DNA of 44,624 bases from Comamonadaceae bacterium (GTDB lineage Bacteria > Pseudomonadota > Gammaproteobacteria > Burkholderiales > Burkholderiaceae_C), in assembly GCA_947371915.1 (NCBI GenBank), contig CANBRM010000013.1, forward strand, positions 1 to 44,624. The letters run 5' to 3'. Shown one piece after another: positions 23,809-33,068 of the stretch (its first letter is position 1; each line of letters opens with the position of its first letter). Position numbers and translations under genes: made by a program. The notes below the pieces were generated by a model, which saw only the letters and a program-made list of their open reading frames with translations, did no database searches and was not told the DNA's origin.

Positions 23809-26179
23809 AGTTTTTGAACAGATCGAGAATTCGTTTCTTTTCGTCGTTCGCAGGTAGCTCGCTGGTGGTGGGCTTGCTGTCTGATGTGCCCAAACTGGTG
23901 ACCCCTGCGCCGCGGCTGAACTCGGTGTAGGCCCAGTCCCCGCCGTCATGGGTCACGCCTTCAGGGGCGGTGAGCTCCATCACTGGGACGTTTTGCAAGG
24001 CGTGTTGCATGTAGCTGATCCAGACGGGCAAGCTCAAGCCGCCGCCGGTTTCGCGGTCGCCCAGTTTGCGCGGGGTGTCGTAGCCAATCCACGTCACGGC
24101 GGTGAGCGTGGGGTGATAGCCCGCAAACCATGCATCCATCGAATCGTTGGTCGTGCCTGTTTTGCCATAAATATCGTTGCGTTTGAGGGTGGCTTGCGCA
24201 CGTGCCGCAGTGCCGCTGCGCGTTACTTCTTGCAATAAGCTGCTCATGACAAAGGCGTTGCGGGCGTCAATGCCGCGCACCGACTCGTCCAAAGGCGGAG
24301 GCGTGAACTCAGACAGCACCTTGCCCGTTTGGTCGGTGACCTTGGTGATCAAAAACGGGTTCACGCGGTAGCCACCGTTGGCAAACACCGAATAACCCGC
24401 AGCCATTTGCATGGGTGTGACCGAGCCGGCGCCCAGCGCCATCGTTAGGTAAGGCGGGTGTTTTTCGGGGTCGAAGCCGAAATTGCTGATCCAGTTTTGT
24501 GCGTTTTGTGCGCCCACGGCTTGCAGCACACGGATGGAAATCATGTTTTTCGATTTGGCCAAACCTCGGCGCAAAGTCATGGGGCCGTCAAAGGTGCCAT
24601 CGTAGTTTTTGGGCTCCCACGGTTGGCCGCCGGTCACGCTGGCGTCAAAAAACAGCGGCGCGTCGTTCACCACTGTGGCGGGGGTGAAACCTTTTTCCAA
24701 GGCGGCCGAATAGATGAAGGGCTTGAAGCTAGAGCCCGGTTGACGCCACGCTTGGGTGACGTGGTTGAACTTGTTTTTGTCAAAGTCAAAACCGCCGACC
24801 AAGGCGTGAATGGCGCCGTCGCGCGGGTCCACCGACACAAACGCGCCTTCGACTTCTGGCAGTTGGGTGATTTCCCAGGTGTTCTTCACGGTTTTGGTCA
24901 CGCGAATCAAAGCGCCTGGGCGCAGCTTGATGTTAGGTGGCGCTTTGTCAGACAAGCCAGATTGCACGGGCTGCAGGCCCTCGCCGGTGATCTCAATCAC
25001 CTCGCTGTTGCGGCGCACGGCACGCACTTTTTTGGGCGTGGCTTCTAGCACCACGGCAGCCAGCAAGTCGCCTTTGTCGCCTTGGTCAATCAAGGCGTCG
25101 TCGATCACGTCCTCTTGCTCCGCGGGGTTGGTGGGCAAGGTGATGAACTTCTCGGGGCCGCGGTAGTGTTGGCGGCGCTCGTAATCCATGATCCCGCGAC
25201 GCAGCGCGAAGTACGCCGCTTGTTGGTCGCTGGCACGGATGGTGGTGTAGACGTTCAGGCCGCGCGTGTAGATGTCGTTGCCGTATTGCGCAAACATCAA
25301 TTGACGCGCCATCTCGGACACGTAATCTGCATGTGTGTTGAGGCTGCTGGCAGCGGTGCGGATTTTGAGTTCCTCTTGCTTGGCCGCAACGGCTTGCTCT
25401 TTGGTGATGAAGCCATGCTCTTCCATGCGCTCAATGATGTAGAGCTGGCGTGAGCGCGCGCGCTTGGGGTTGACGATGGGGTTGTAGGCTGACGGTGCTT
25501 TGGGCAGGCCGGCCAACATGGCGGCTTCGGCAATGCTGATGTTTTTCAGCGGCTTGCCGAAATAGGCTTCGGACGCGGCCGCAAAGCCGTAAGCGCGGTT
25601 GCCCAAGTAAATTTGGTTCAGGTAGATCTCAAAAATCTGGTCTTTGCTGAGCATGTGCTCGAGCTTGCTGGTCAGCAAGATTTCGTAAATCTTGCGGGTG
25701 AACGTTTTTTCAGACGACAAGTACACATTGCGTGCCACCTGCATGGTGATGGTCGAGGCCCCTTGGCTTTTGGCGCGGCCCAAGTTGGCCAAGCTGGCAC
25801 GCAGCAAACCGATGTAGTCCACGCCACCGTGCTGGTAGAAGCGCGCGTCTTCAATGGCCAGCACCGCGTCTTTCATGACTTTGGGAATGTCTTTGAACGG
25901 CGTGAGGTTGCGGCGCTCTTCGCCAAACTCACCAATTTGTGTGCCTTCCACCGAATACACCCGCATCGACTGTTTGGGGCGGTAGTCCGCCAAGTCTGAA
26001 ATATCGGGCAATTGCGGGTAGGCCATGGCCAAGGCCACCCCGACGAGCAGAGCCAACGCCACCAAGCCGGCGGTGGCAAGACCCACACCCCAGAGCAGCA
26101 ATTGGCGCACCAAGGAGCGTGGCGCTGCAGGCGCAGCGGCTTGTTCGTTTGAACGGTCGGGGGTAGGAGTGGTCGACAT
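23807..26179 (-). CDS. mrcA: Penicillin-binding protein 1A
   Basis: Bifunctional class A PBP, 790 aa, anchored by one transmembrane helix (about residues 28-52). The glycosyltransferase domain (GT51) has catalytic Glu110 in AIEDARFYQHGG, then QGASTITMQVARN and YLNQIYLGNRAYG. The transpeptidase domain has S483-x-x-K486 (PGSSFKPF), SKNM as the S-x-N motif, and GKTGTTND as the K-T-G motif. An OB-like PBP1A insert lies between them. The ATG at 26179 has no visible SD and is preceded by a stop codon 12 nt upstream, so no longer N-terminus is possible. It is divergent from the pil operon, as in enterobacterial mrcA-hofMNOPQ. Confidence 0.96.
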   Translation of the reverse strand: MSTTPTPDRSNEQAAAPAAPRSLVRQLLLWGVGLATAGLVALALLVGVALAMAYPQLPDISDLADYRPKQSMRVYSVEGTQIGEFGEERRNLTPFKDIPKVMKDAVLAIEDARFYQHGGVDYIGLLRASLANLGRAKSQGASTITMQVARNVYLSSEKTFTRKIYEILLTSKLEHMLSKDQIFEIYLNQIYLGNRAYGFAAASEAYFGKPLKNISIAEAAMLAGLPKAPSAYNPIVNPKRARSRQLYIIERMEEHGFITKEQAVAAKQEELKIRTAASSLNTHADYVSEMARQLMFAQYGNDIYTRGLNVYTTIRASDQQAAYFALRRGIMDYERRQHYRGPEKFITLPTNPAEQEDVIDDALIDQGDKGDLLAAVVLEATPKKVRAVRRNSEVIEITGEGLQPVQSGLSDKAPPNIKLRPGALIRVTKTVKNTWEITQLPEVEGAFVSVDPRDGAIHALVGGFDFDKNKFNHVTQAWRQPGSSFKPFIYSAALEKGFTPATVVNDAPLFFDASVTGGQPWEPKNYDGTFDGPMTLRRGLAKSKNMISIRVLQAVGAQNAQNWISNFGFDPEKHPPYLTMALGAGSVTPMQMAAGYSVFANGGYRVNPFLITKVTDQTGKVLSEFTPPPLDESVRGIDARNAFVMSSLLQEVTRSGTAARAQATLKRNDIYGKTGTTNDSMDAWFAGYHPTLTAVTWIGYDTPRKLGDRETGGGLSLPVWISYMQHALQNVPVMELTAPEGVTHDGGDWAYTEFSRGAGVTSLGTSDSKPTTSELPANDEKKRILDLFKN

Positions 26180-26190
26180 AAGTAAGAGTG

Positions 26191-26215
26191 ATTATAAAAA
26201 GGTGGCATGCCACCT
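26191..26215 (-). promoter_or_regulatory. mrcA promoter -10 box with adjoining 16-bp palindrome
   Basis: A perfect TATAAT lies on the minus strand at 26196-26191. Just upstream is a perfect 16-bp palindrome AGGTGGCATGCCACCT (26200-26215), placed where the -10/-35 spacer would be. No good -35 is seen. Transcription would start about 5 nt before the mrcA ATG. The palindrome has the form of a dimeric operator and could affect both mrcA and the divergent pil genes. Confidence 0.5.
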
Positions 26216-26304
26216 GCGGAAATTACAAATAAGCCGAGTCGAGCGAGCACGCGCACCCAAGGTCAGGCACTAAAACTGAGGCCATAAAAACGAGGAGACA
26301 TGCC

Positions 26305-27540
26305 ATGGCTGGAACGATTTGGCCGCGTCGCCGACCCACTCGCTTAGCGGTTGGCGGGTTCGATTTGCGGGGGGATGCGGCGCATTTGGTGATCTTGTCG
26401 GGCTGGCCATCGGCGGCAGACAGCGTGTGTTGTGCCGAGGGGTTGGCCTTGCCCGAGGGGTGTGTGAGGGATGGCCACCTGGTGCAGCCCCAAGTTTTGG
26501 GCCTGTGGTTCAAAGAATGGCTGCATGGGCGAGACCTTCACATAGATGCCCTGAACGTGGCCATTTCCGACGCGGAGGTGGAGCGAGGCACCTTGCGCCT
26601 GCCGTTGGATTTGCAAGCCGACGATGTGGCCTTTCAAATGGCCGCAGAGTTGCAAGCAGCGCCAGACGCTCCGGCCGTGTGTTGGGATTACGCCGCACTC
26701 GACGATCCTTTTCATGGCGCCCCCGTCATGCCCGCCCTTGAGCGGGACACCCCCTCGGTGCAGGATCAGCGCACCTACGTGTGGGTGACGGCTCCGCGCG
26801 TACGGGTGGACGCTTGGCAGCAGTTTGCCTTGGCTGCGGGCTTGCGTGTGTCGGCCGTGATGCCGCGTGACGATGCGCAGGCCCTCACCCAACACAGTGC
26901 GCTGATGGCCCAGTTGTCGCCCGCACATGCCGGTCTAGCGTTGCAATACGACACGGCGTTGGGTTTGGCTTTGGGCGCTTGGCATGGCATCGGTTTTAAT
27001 TTTTTACCCCATCGCACCATGAAGCTGCAGGCCCAGCGTCGTCATTGGTGGCAGCGCATGGCGGTGGGCACATTCGCTGGGGCCCTTTTGGCGGTGGGGG
27101 CGAACATGTGGCTGTCGGACATAGCCGCTGGCTTGCGCAACGAGACGGGCGACATCGCGGCCGCCGAGCAGGTCTTCAAGCAAGCGCGCAGCGCGCAAAA
27201 AGAAGCACAAACCGCATTGGCCGATGCCCAAGCGCTTGGGCAATGGCTGCATGGCCAAACCGTGGTTCAACAACACACGCTGCAATGGAGCCGCGTGTTG
27301 GCCCAGCACAGCCAAGGGCTGTGGGTGTCGGAGGTCAACCAGCAACAAGCCCATTGGCAGTTGAAAGGGGAGGCCTTGTCGGCGGCGCAAGCGCAGCATT
27401 TGGCGCAGCAACTCAAGGGCTTGGACATTTGGGCCCAAGCGCCCGAGTTGCGCCACTTGGCGTTGAGTGCGCCCAAATCCGCCACGGACTTCGCGGTGTG
27501 GCACTTTCGCATTGAAGCCGACCTGAAAGCGGGCGTTTGA
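26305..27540 (+). CDS. PilM-PilN fusion, type IV pilus inner-membrane assembly platform
   Basis: 411 aa. Residues 1 to about 225 look like the first part of PilM: an actin-like start FDLRGDAAHLVIL, then LNVAISDAEVERGTLRLPL and YVWVTAPRVRVDAWQQFALA. The second half of PilM, which completes the nucleotide site, seems missing. Residues 231-237 (FNFLPHR) match the short N-terminal PilN motif INLLPYR/W that normally docks into PilM. A transmembrane helix (about 247-268), a coiled-coil-like stretch and a PilN-type periplasmic domain follow. An AGGAG SD lies 7 bp before ATG 26305. It is first in the run pilMN-pilOP-pilQ-aroK-aroB-dgt. Confidence 0.75.
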   Translation: MAGTIWPRRRPTRLAVGGFDLRGDAAHLVILSGWPSAADSVCCAEGLALPEGCVRDGHLVQPQVLGLWFKEWLHGRDLHIDALNVAISDAEVERGTLRLPLDLQADDVAFQMAAELQAAPDAPAVCWDYAALDDPFHGAPVMPALERDTPSVQDQRTYVWVTAPRVRVDAWQQFALAAGLRVSAVMPRDDAQALTQHSALMAQLSPAHAGLALQYDTALGLALGAWHGIGFNFLPHRTMKLQAQRRHWWQRMAVGTFAGALLAVGANMWLSDIAAGLRNETGDIAAAEQVFKQARSAQKEAQTALADAQALGQWLHGQTVVQQHTLQWSRVLAQHSQGLWVSEVNQQQAHWQLKGEALSAAQAQHLAQQLKGLDIWAQAPELRHLALSAPKSATDFAVWHFRIEADLKAGV

Positions 27541-28580
27541 TGCGCGGTGCGGGCTGGCCCAACCTGAACCCGCGCCAACCTTGGGGCTGGCCCGCGTTGT
27601 GGCAGAGGGTGAGTTTGGCCTTCGCCATCCTCGCCGGCGCGCTGCTGATCGCGCCATGGTGGCTGGGTGCTTGGGATGCCTATAGCGAGGCGCAGCAGTC
27701 GGCCCAAACCTTGGCGCGCACGCAGGCCGACATTCGCAACGTGCAGCTTCGCCGCGCGCGATTGGACCAAGACTTGGCGCAACGCCTCGTGGAAACTTCG
27801 GTTCTTGTCAAAAACGTGTCGGCCGAGTTGCCGGCCGTTTCTCAAGCGTTGACCCGTTTGGCCGAGCGCGAAAGTTTGGCTTTGACGTCGGTGGACTGGG
27901 CGGCGACCTCGACCTCGCCCATGGCCGCCTTGAAAAAAAGCCCGTTGCAGCAAGTACCGGTGCATTTGCAACTGCACGGCGGCTGGCCCGCTTGGCTGCG
28001 TTGGTGGACTCAGTTGCCCGAGGTCGCGCCGCTGGCCACGTTGTCGCGCTTGGAGTTGCGCGCGCAGCCCCATGGCGGCTGGCGCGCCCAAGTGGAGTTG
28101 CACATGCTTCAGCGCCTGCCTGCGCCCATCACGCCAGGGACTTCGGATTGGCAATTGGCGGGCGCGCCTTTGCAGCCTTCGGATGAGGTGAACCATGCGG
28201 ACCCCGTTGATGCGCGGGCGTGGCAGCAAGCCCAAAGTCAGCACGCCCAGCAACACCCCAGCTACGCACGCTGGATTGCGCCCGAACTCCAGCGCACGCG
28301 CACGCACTTAGAAGCGCTGCCGCGTGAACGCTTGCGCTACGTCGGGCAAATCTCGCTAGACGGCGTTCAACAAGCTTTGCTGCGTGGGTCTGAGTTGACG
28401 GGCACCGTCCCGCATGCCCCGATTTACCGTGTCTCGGTGGGGGATTACGTGGGTCAAGACTTTGGCCGCGTGCAAACCATCGCGCCCGATCAGCTGACCC
28501 TGCGTGAGCTGGTGCGCGACGCGCACGGCGTCTGGCAGCCCCGCGACGTGACCCTGCCTTTGGAGGATGGTGCGAAATGA
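27540..28580 (+). CDS. PilO-PilP fusion, type IV pilus alignment subcomplex
   Basis: 346 aa. A transmembrane helix (about residues 24-43) is followed by a coiled-coil segment and a PilO-type periplasmic domain (QVPVHLQLHGGWPAWLRWW). After a Gln/His-rich linker (about 215-245), residues from about 255 to the end match PilP: LRYVGQISLDGVQQALL, then YRVSVGDYVGQDFGRVQTI. PilP is normally a separate lipoprotein that links PilNO to the PilQ secretin. Here it has no lipobox and is tethered through PilO. The start ATG overlaps the previous stop (TGATG), and the end overlaps the pilQ start (ATGA). Confidence 0.78.
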   Translation: MRGAGWPNLNPRQPWGWPALWQRVSLAFAILAGALLIAPWWLGAWDAYSEAQQSAQTLARTQADIRNVQLRRARLDQDLAQRLVETSVLVKNVSAELPAVSQALTRLAERESLALTSVDWAATSTSPMAALKKSPLQQVPVHLQLHGGWPAWLRWWTQLPEVAPLATLSRLELRAQPHGGWRAQVELHMLQRLPAPITPGTSDWQLAGAPLQPSDEVNHADPVDARAWQQAQSQHAQQHPSYARWIAPELQRTRTHLEALPRERLRYVGQISLDGVQQALLRGSELTGTVPHAPIYRVSVGDYVGQDFGRVQTIAPDQLTLRELVRDAHGVWQPRDVTLPLEDGAK

Positions 28581-30265
28581 CACACAGACACGCCAAGTTA
28601 GGCCCGTCACGCGGATCACATAGACCCAGTGCGTGGCAGAGAGGGTGGGCCTGCGCGCTGGGCCTTCTGATGGTTGGCGGGCTGCCCCGCGCGATGGCGC
28701 AAGCCAACGTCCCAAACAATCCTCAAAGCAACGGGTCAAATGGTGCTGCCACCCCCGACGTGCCCGTGTTCACCGGCAAACCCATGTCGTTGAATTTTCA
28801 AAACATCGAGGTGCGCACTGCCTTGCAAATCGTGGCTGACTTCACGGGGCTCAATATCGTCACCTCTGACAGCGTGACCGGCTCGCTCACCCTGCGTTTG
28901 CACCAAGTGCCTTGGGATCAGGTGCTCGACATCATGATGCAAGCCAAGGGCTTGAGTCAGCGCCGTCAAGGCAACGTCATTTGGGTGGCGCCGCGTGCCG
29001 AGGTGGCTGCCCGCGACAAGTTGGCGTTTGAAACCCAAGCCGCGATCCAAAACTTGGAGCCCTTGCAAACCCGCAGTTTTGTGCTGAATTACGCCAAAGC
29101 GGTCGATGTGATGGCGCAAATTCAAGGCAACAGTGCCTCCGCTGGCGCTCTGCCCAGCGCGACGTGGGGCAACAGCTTCAGTCCTGGCAGCACCTATGGC
29201 GGGTCTAGCGGGACAGGCGGTTTAGGGGCCTTCAATGGTTTAAGCAATGGTTTAAGTTTGGGCAGTTCCTCTGTCTGGGGCAGCAACTCAACCCCAGGCA
29301 GCAGTTGGGGGGGCGGTCTGCCGCTTGCGTCCAACAGTCCGCGCCTCTTAAGTGTCCGCGGCGGTGTGATGGCCGAGCCTCGCACCAACCAATTGTTCGT
29401 CACTGACGTGCCATCGCGGCTGACCCAAGTGGCTGAGATGCTGGCCAAGATCGACGTGCCTCTGCGTCAAGTGATGATCGAAGCGCGCATCGTGCAAGCC
29501 AGCGACACCTTTGGCCAAACCCTCGGCGTGCGTTTGGGTGGCTTGGGCCAAGTAGGCCCGCAGGCCGTGTGGGGCCCGACCAATGCCAATGTGATGGCCA
29601 ATGCCAACCCCGTGGCGCAGCAAGCCAATAGCTTCAACATCGCCGACAAAGCTTTGGACACCACCGGCCAATTCGTCAACTTGCCTGCAGCCAGCTTGAA
29701 CGGCTTTGCCGCCGGAAGTTTTGCCGTGTCGATTTTCAATTCAGCCAAAAACCGTTTTCTCAATTTAGAACTCTCGGCTTTGGAGGCCGATGGCAAAGGC
29801 AAGGTGGTGTCTAGCCCACGCGTGGTCACGGCCGACCAAGCCAAGGCCGTGATCGAGCAAGGCACCGAATTACCTTACCAAGTCGCCTCCGCCAGTGGCG
29901 CGAGCACCTTGGCGTTTCGCAAAGCCAACCTCAAGTTGGAGGTCACGCCGCAAATCACGCCCGAGGGCGGCATCGTGTTGGATTTGGACATTTCCAAAGA
30001 CAACGTGGGGCAAATCACCCCCGCCGGTTTTGCCATCGACACCAAGCACGTTAAAACCCAGGTTCTGGTCGACAACGGCGGCACCGTCATGATCGGCGGC
30101 ATTTACGAGACCAGCGAGCAAGACGACGAGTACAAAGTGCCCTTCTTGGGCGATTTGCCGGTTTTGGGCTACTTGTTCAAAAACCGCCGACGCGCCACGG
30201 CCAAGCAAGAGTTACTCGTTTTCATAACCCCTAAAATGCTGGTCCAAAGTGCACTTGCACGTTAA
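28577..30265 (+). CDS. pilQ: PilQ secretin, short form without AMIN domains
   Basis: Outer-membrane secretin for the pilus or DNA-uptake machine. 562 aa. A signal peptide (about residues 22-43, ending PRAMAQA) is followed directly by the N0/STN domain (LNFQNIEVRTALQIVADFTG), then an N1 domain split by a Gly/Ser-rich insert of about 65 residues (about 190-255), then the secretin beta domain with VMIEARIVQASD, VTPQITPEGGIVLDL and VPFLGDLPVLGYLFKNR. The N-terminal AMIN repeats of Pseudomonas or Neisseria PilQ (over 700 aa) are absent. The short layout is nearer to HofQ. It is coupled to the PilO-PilP gene. Confidence 0.92.
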   Translation: MTHRHAKLGPSRGSHRPSAWQRGWACALGLLMVGGLPRAMAQANVPNNPQSNGSNGAATPDVPVFTGKPMSLNFQNIEVRTALQIVADFTGLNIVTSDSVTGSLTLRLHQVPWDQVLDIMMQAKGLSQRRQGNVIWVAPRAEVAARDKLAFETQAAIQNLEPLQTRSFVLNYAKAVDVMAQIQGNSASAGALPSATWGNSFSPGSTYGGSSGTGGLGAFNGLSNGLSLGSSSVWGSNSTPGSSWGGGLPLASNSPRLLSVRGGVMAEPRTNQLFVTDVPSRLTQVAEMLAKIDVPLRQVMIEARIVQASDTFGQTLGVRLGGLGQVGPQAVWGPTNANVMANANPVAQQANSFNIADKALDTTGQFVNLPAASLNGFAAGSFAVSIFNSAKNRFLNLELSALEADGKGKVVSSPRVVTADQAKAVIEQGTELPYQVASASGASTLAFRKANLKLEVTPQITPEGGIVLDLDISKDNVGQITPAGFAIDTKHVKTQVLVDNGGTVMIGGIYETSEQDDEYKVPFLGDLPVLGYLFKNRRRATAKQELLVFITPKMLVQSALAR

Positions 30266-30276
30266 GAAAGCATATT

Positions 30277-30810
30277 TTGTTGGTTTTGGTGGGTCTGCCG
30301 GGTTCCGGCAAAACAACCGTGGGTCGTCAGCTGGCCAGACGACTTCGCCTCCCTTTCGTGGATTCCGATCACGCGATTGAGCATCGCCTCGGCTGCTCGG
30401 TGCGCGAGTATTTCGAGCGCGAAGGGGAAGACCGTTTCCGCGATCTGGAGTCCGACGTGTTGGACGACCTGAGCCTGCACCACGGGGGCGTGTTGTCCAC
30501 CGGCGGCGGCTCGGTGCTGCGCCCCATCAACCGCGAGCGTTTGCGTGAACGCGGCCATGTGTTTTATTTGCGCTCCAGCCCCGAAGAGGTGTTTCGCCGT
30601 TTGCGCAACGACCAAAATCGCCCGCTGCTTCAAGTGGCCGACCCGCAAGCGCGTTTGCGCGAACTCTTTGAAAAGCGCGATCCGCTGTACCGCGACTGCG
30701 CGCACTACGTCATCGAAACCGGTCGACCCAGCGTGGCAGCGTTGGTCAACATGATCGTGTCGCAGCTGGAGCTGGCGGGGCATTTGCCTGCACAGCCCGC
30801 TGCGTCCTGA
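30277..30810 (+). CDS. aroK: Shikimate kinase
   Basis: Phosphorylates shikimate at O3 in the chorismate pathway. 177 aa. Walker A is GLPGSGKTT near the N-terminus, the shikimate-binding DSD motif follows in [13 protein letters not shown], then [13 protein letters not shown] and [14 protein letters not shown]. There is no ATG near the N-terminus; start TTG 30277 (or TTG 30280) follows AAGAAAG, 11 bp after the pilQ stop. It is followed by aroB, the normal pairing, here cotranscribed with pilus genes as in many Gram-negatives. Confidence 0.95.
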   Translation: MLVLVGLPGSGKTTVGRQLARRLRLPFVDSDHAIEHRLGCSVREYFEREGEDRFRDLESDVLDDLSLHHGGVLSTGGGSVLRPINRERLRERGHVFYLRSSPEEVFRRLRNDQNRPLLQVADPQARLRELFEKRDPLYRDCAHYVIETGRPSVAALVNMIVSQLELAGHLPAQPAAS

Positions 30811-30829
30811 ACTATTCATTAAGGCACCC

Positions 30830-31930
30830 ATGTCAGACATCCCCCATCTCGAGCGCGTGGCCATTGATTTGGGCGATCGCAGCTACCCCATCTTGATTGG
30901 CGGTCAGCTGCTCGACGCGCCCAGCACTTGGGCCGATTTGCCCAAGGCCAGCGCCGCTTTCATCGTCACCAACGACACGGTTGGCCCGCTTTACGCGCAG
31001 CGTTTGGCCGCAGCGTTGGCCGGTCGTTACAGCCAAGTGCACACCGTGGTCTTGCCCGACGGCGAAAGCCACAAAGATTGGCAAACCCTCAACCTCATTT
31101 TTGACGCCCTGTTGGGCCAAGGCGCTGACCGCAAAACCGTGCTGTTCGCTTTGGGCGGCGGTGTGGTGGGCGACATGACCGGCTTTGCCGCCGCTTGTTA
31201 CATGCGTGGCGTGCCCTTTGTGCAGGTGCCCACGACCTTGCTCGCGCAGGTGGACTCGTCGGTGGGCGGTAAAACCGCCATCAACCACCCCATTGGCAAG
31301 AACATGATTGGTGCGTTTTACCAGCCCCACCGCGTGGTCTGCGACCTCGACACCTTGCAAACCTTGCCCCAGCGCGAAATGAGCGCGGGCTTGGCCGAGG
31401 TCATCAAATACGGCCCGATTGCGGACATGGCGTTTCTCGACTGGATCGACGACCACCTCGACGCGTTGATGGCGCGCGATCCGCAAGCGCTGGCGCACGC
31501 CGTCAAGCGCAGCTGCGAAATCAAAGCGTGGGTGGTGAGCCAAGACGAACGGGAAGGCGGCATCCGCGCGATTTTGAATTTTGGCCACACCTTTGGCCAC
31601 GCCATCGAAGCGGGCCTCGGTTTTGGCGAATGGTTGCACGGCGAAGCCGTGGGTTGCGGCATGGTGATGGCCTCGCACCTGTCGCAGCGTTTGGGCTTGG
31701 TGGACGAGGCCTTTGTGTCGCGCTTCACCGCGCTCATCGACCGCGCAGGCTTGCCCACCGTGGGCCCCAAGTTGGGCGCTGAGGTGTATTTGCACCACAT
31801 GCGCGTGGACAAAAAGGCCGAAGCCGGCGAAATCAAATTTGTTCTCATCGACAAGCCCGGCAGCGCCATCGTGCGCGGCGCGCCCGATGGCTTGGTGTCG
31901 CAGGTGATCGACGATTGCTGTGCGGCGTGA
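30830..31930 (+). CDS. aroB: 3-dehydroquinate synthase
   Basis: NAD- and metal-dependent conversion of DAHP to 3-dehydroquinate, the second step of the shikimate pathway. 366 aa. Signatures: [51 protein letters not shown], and the metal ligands in [12 protein letters not shown] and GEAVGCGMV. The start ATG 30830 lies 19 bp after aroK. Its stop overlaps the GTG start of dgt (GTGA). Confidence 0.97.
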   Translation: MSDIPHLERVAIDLGDRSYPILIGGQLLDAPSTWADLPKASAAFIVTNDTVGPLYAQRLAAALAGRYSQVHTVVLPDGESHKDWQTLNLIFDALLGQGADRKTVLFALGGGVVGDMTGFAAACYMRGVPFVQVPTTLLAQVDSSVGGKTAINHPIGKNMIGAFYQPHRVVCDLDTLQTLPQREMSAGLAEVIKYGPIADMAFLDWIDDHLDALMARDPQALAHAVKRSCEIKAWVVSQDEREGGIRAILNFGHTFGHAIEAGLGFGEWLHGEAVGCGMVMASHLSQRLGLVDEAFVSRFTALIDRAGLPTVGPKLGAEVYLHHMRVDKKAEAGEIKFVLIDKPGSAIVRGAPDGLVSQVIDDCCAA

Positions 31931-33060
31931 CGGACTTAGCGGCCTACGCCTGCCAGCCTGAGCGCTCGCGTGGGCGTCGTCACGCGGAGCCCGAGGCACC
32001 TGCGCACGCGCCGAGTTTTCGCAACCCGCATCAGCGCGACCGCGACCGCATCGTGCACTCCACCGCGTTTCGGCGTTTGGTCTACAAGACGCAGGTATTT
32101 TTGAACCACGAAGGTGATTTGTTTCGCACCCGCATGACGCACTCCTTGGAGGTGGCGCAACTGGGGCGCTCCATCGCTCGCGCACTGGGTTTGAACGAAG
32201 ACTTGGTGGAGGCCGTGGCCTTGGCCCATGACCTCGGCCACACGCCATTTGGCCACGCCGGCCAAGACGCCTTGAACGAATGTATGACGCCTTACGGCGG
32301 CTTTGAGCACAACCTGCAAAGCCTGCGCGTGGTTGATGAGTTGGAAGAGCGCTACCCAAATTTCAACGGGTTGAACCTGAGTTTTGAGACGCGCGAAGGC
32401 ATCTTGAAACACTGCGCCCGCCGCAACGCCCAAACCATCGAGGCGCACGAGCCCGACGGTGTGGCCGCCCGCTTTTTGAATGACACACAGCCCAGCCTAG
32501 AGGCGCAGTTGTGTAACTTGGCCGACGCCATCGCCTACAACGCGCACGACATCGACGACGGCGTGCGCTCGGGTTTGCTGACCCTGGCGCAGCTGCAAGA
32601 TGTGTCGCTGTTTGCCCGCTACCACGCGCAAACGCTGAGCGAGCATCCGCAGCTGCAAGGGCGGCGCGTGTTGTTTGAGACCATTCGCCGCATGCTGAGC
32701 GATCAGGTCTACGACGTGATCAACACCACCCGCGACGCATTGGCGCAGCACGCCCCTAACTCTGTGGAGGACGTGCGTCAGTGCCCGCCGCTGGTGCAGT
32801 TCAGTGCGGCGATGTTTGAGGAGTCGCGTGCCCTTAAGTCGTTTTTGTTTCGTAATTTGTACCGTCACCCGCAGGTGATGCAAACCACCGATTGGGCGCG
32901 CGAGGTGGTGCGCGAGTTGTTTGCGGCTTACCTCGCCAAGCCCGAAGAAATGCCTTCGGCCTACGCGCAGCGCCACGACTTGCCACGGGCCGTGGCCGAC
33001 TATTTGTCGGGCATGACCGACCGCTTCGCTACCCGCGAACACGCACGCCTCACGGCCTGA
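31927..33060 (+). CDS. dgt: Deoxyguanosinetriphosphate triphosphohydrolase-like protein
   Basis: HD-domain dNTPase of about 377 aa that removes triphosphate from dGTP or other dNTPs. An N-terminal segment contains [24 protein letters not shown]. The HD metal residues appear in [13 protein letters not shown] and [15 protein letters not shown], with the further Asp in [16 protein letters not shown]. The start is put at GTG 31927, overlapping the aroB stop; an in-frame TTG at 31915 is possible. It is last of the pil-aroKB-dgt series. Confidence 0.93.
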   Translation: MTDLAAYACQPERSRGRRHAEPEAPAHAPSFRNPHQRDRDRIVHSTAFRRLVYKTQVFLNHEGDLFRTRMTHSLEVAQLGRSIARALGLNEDLVEAVALAHDLGHTPFGHAGQDALNECMTPYGGFEHNLQSLRVVDELEERYPNFNGLNLSFETREGILKHCARRNAQTIEAHEPDGVAARFLNDTQPSLEAQLCNLADAIAYNAHDIDDGVRSGLLTLAQLQDVSLFARYHAQTLSEHPQLQGRRVLFETIRRMLSDQVYDVINTTRDALAQHAPNSVEDVRQCPPLVQFSAAMFEESRALKSFLFRNLYRHPQVMQTTDWAREVVRELFAAYLAKPEEMPSAYAQRHDLPRAVADYLSGMTDRFATREHARLTA

Positions 33061-33068
33061 AAGCTGCC

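Noticed and set aside
29190-29345. Gly/Ser-rich repeats in pilQ as a possible frameshift or tandem repeat array
   Set aside because: The frame is continuous through it and the N1 domain resumes after it; units are irregular, so it is an in-frame linker.
30833-32359. Open frame of about 508 codons on the minus strand, antisense to aroB and dgt
   Set aside because: Both plus-strand genes are intact conserved enzymes. The antisense frame has no recognisable domain and no SD, and arises from GC-rich codon bias.
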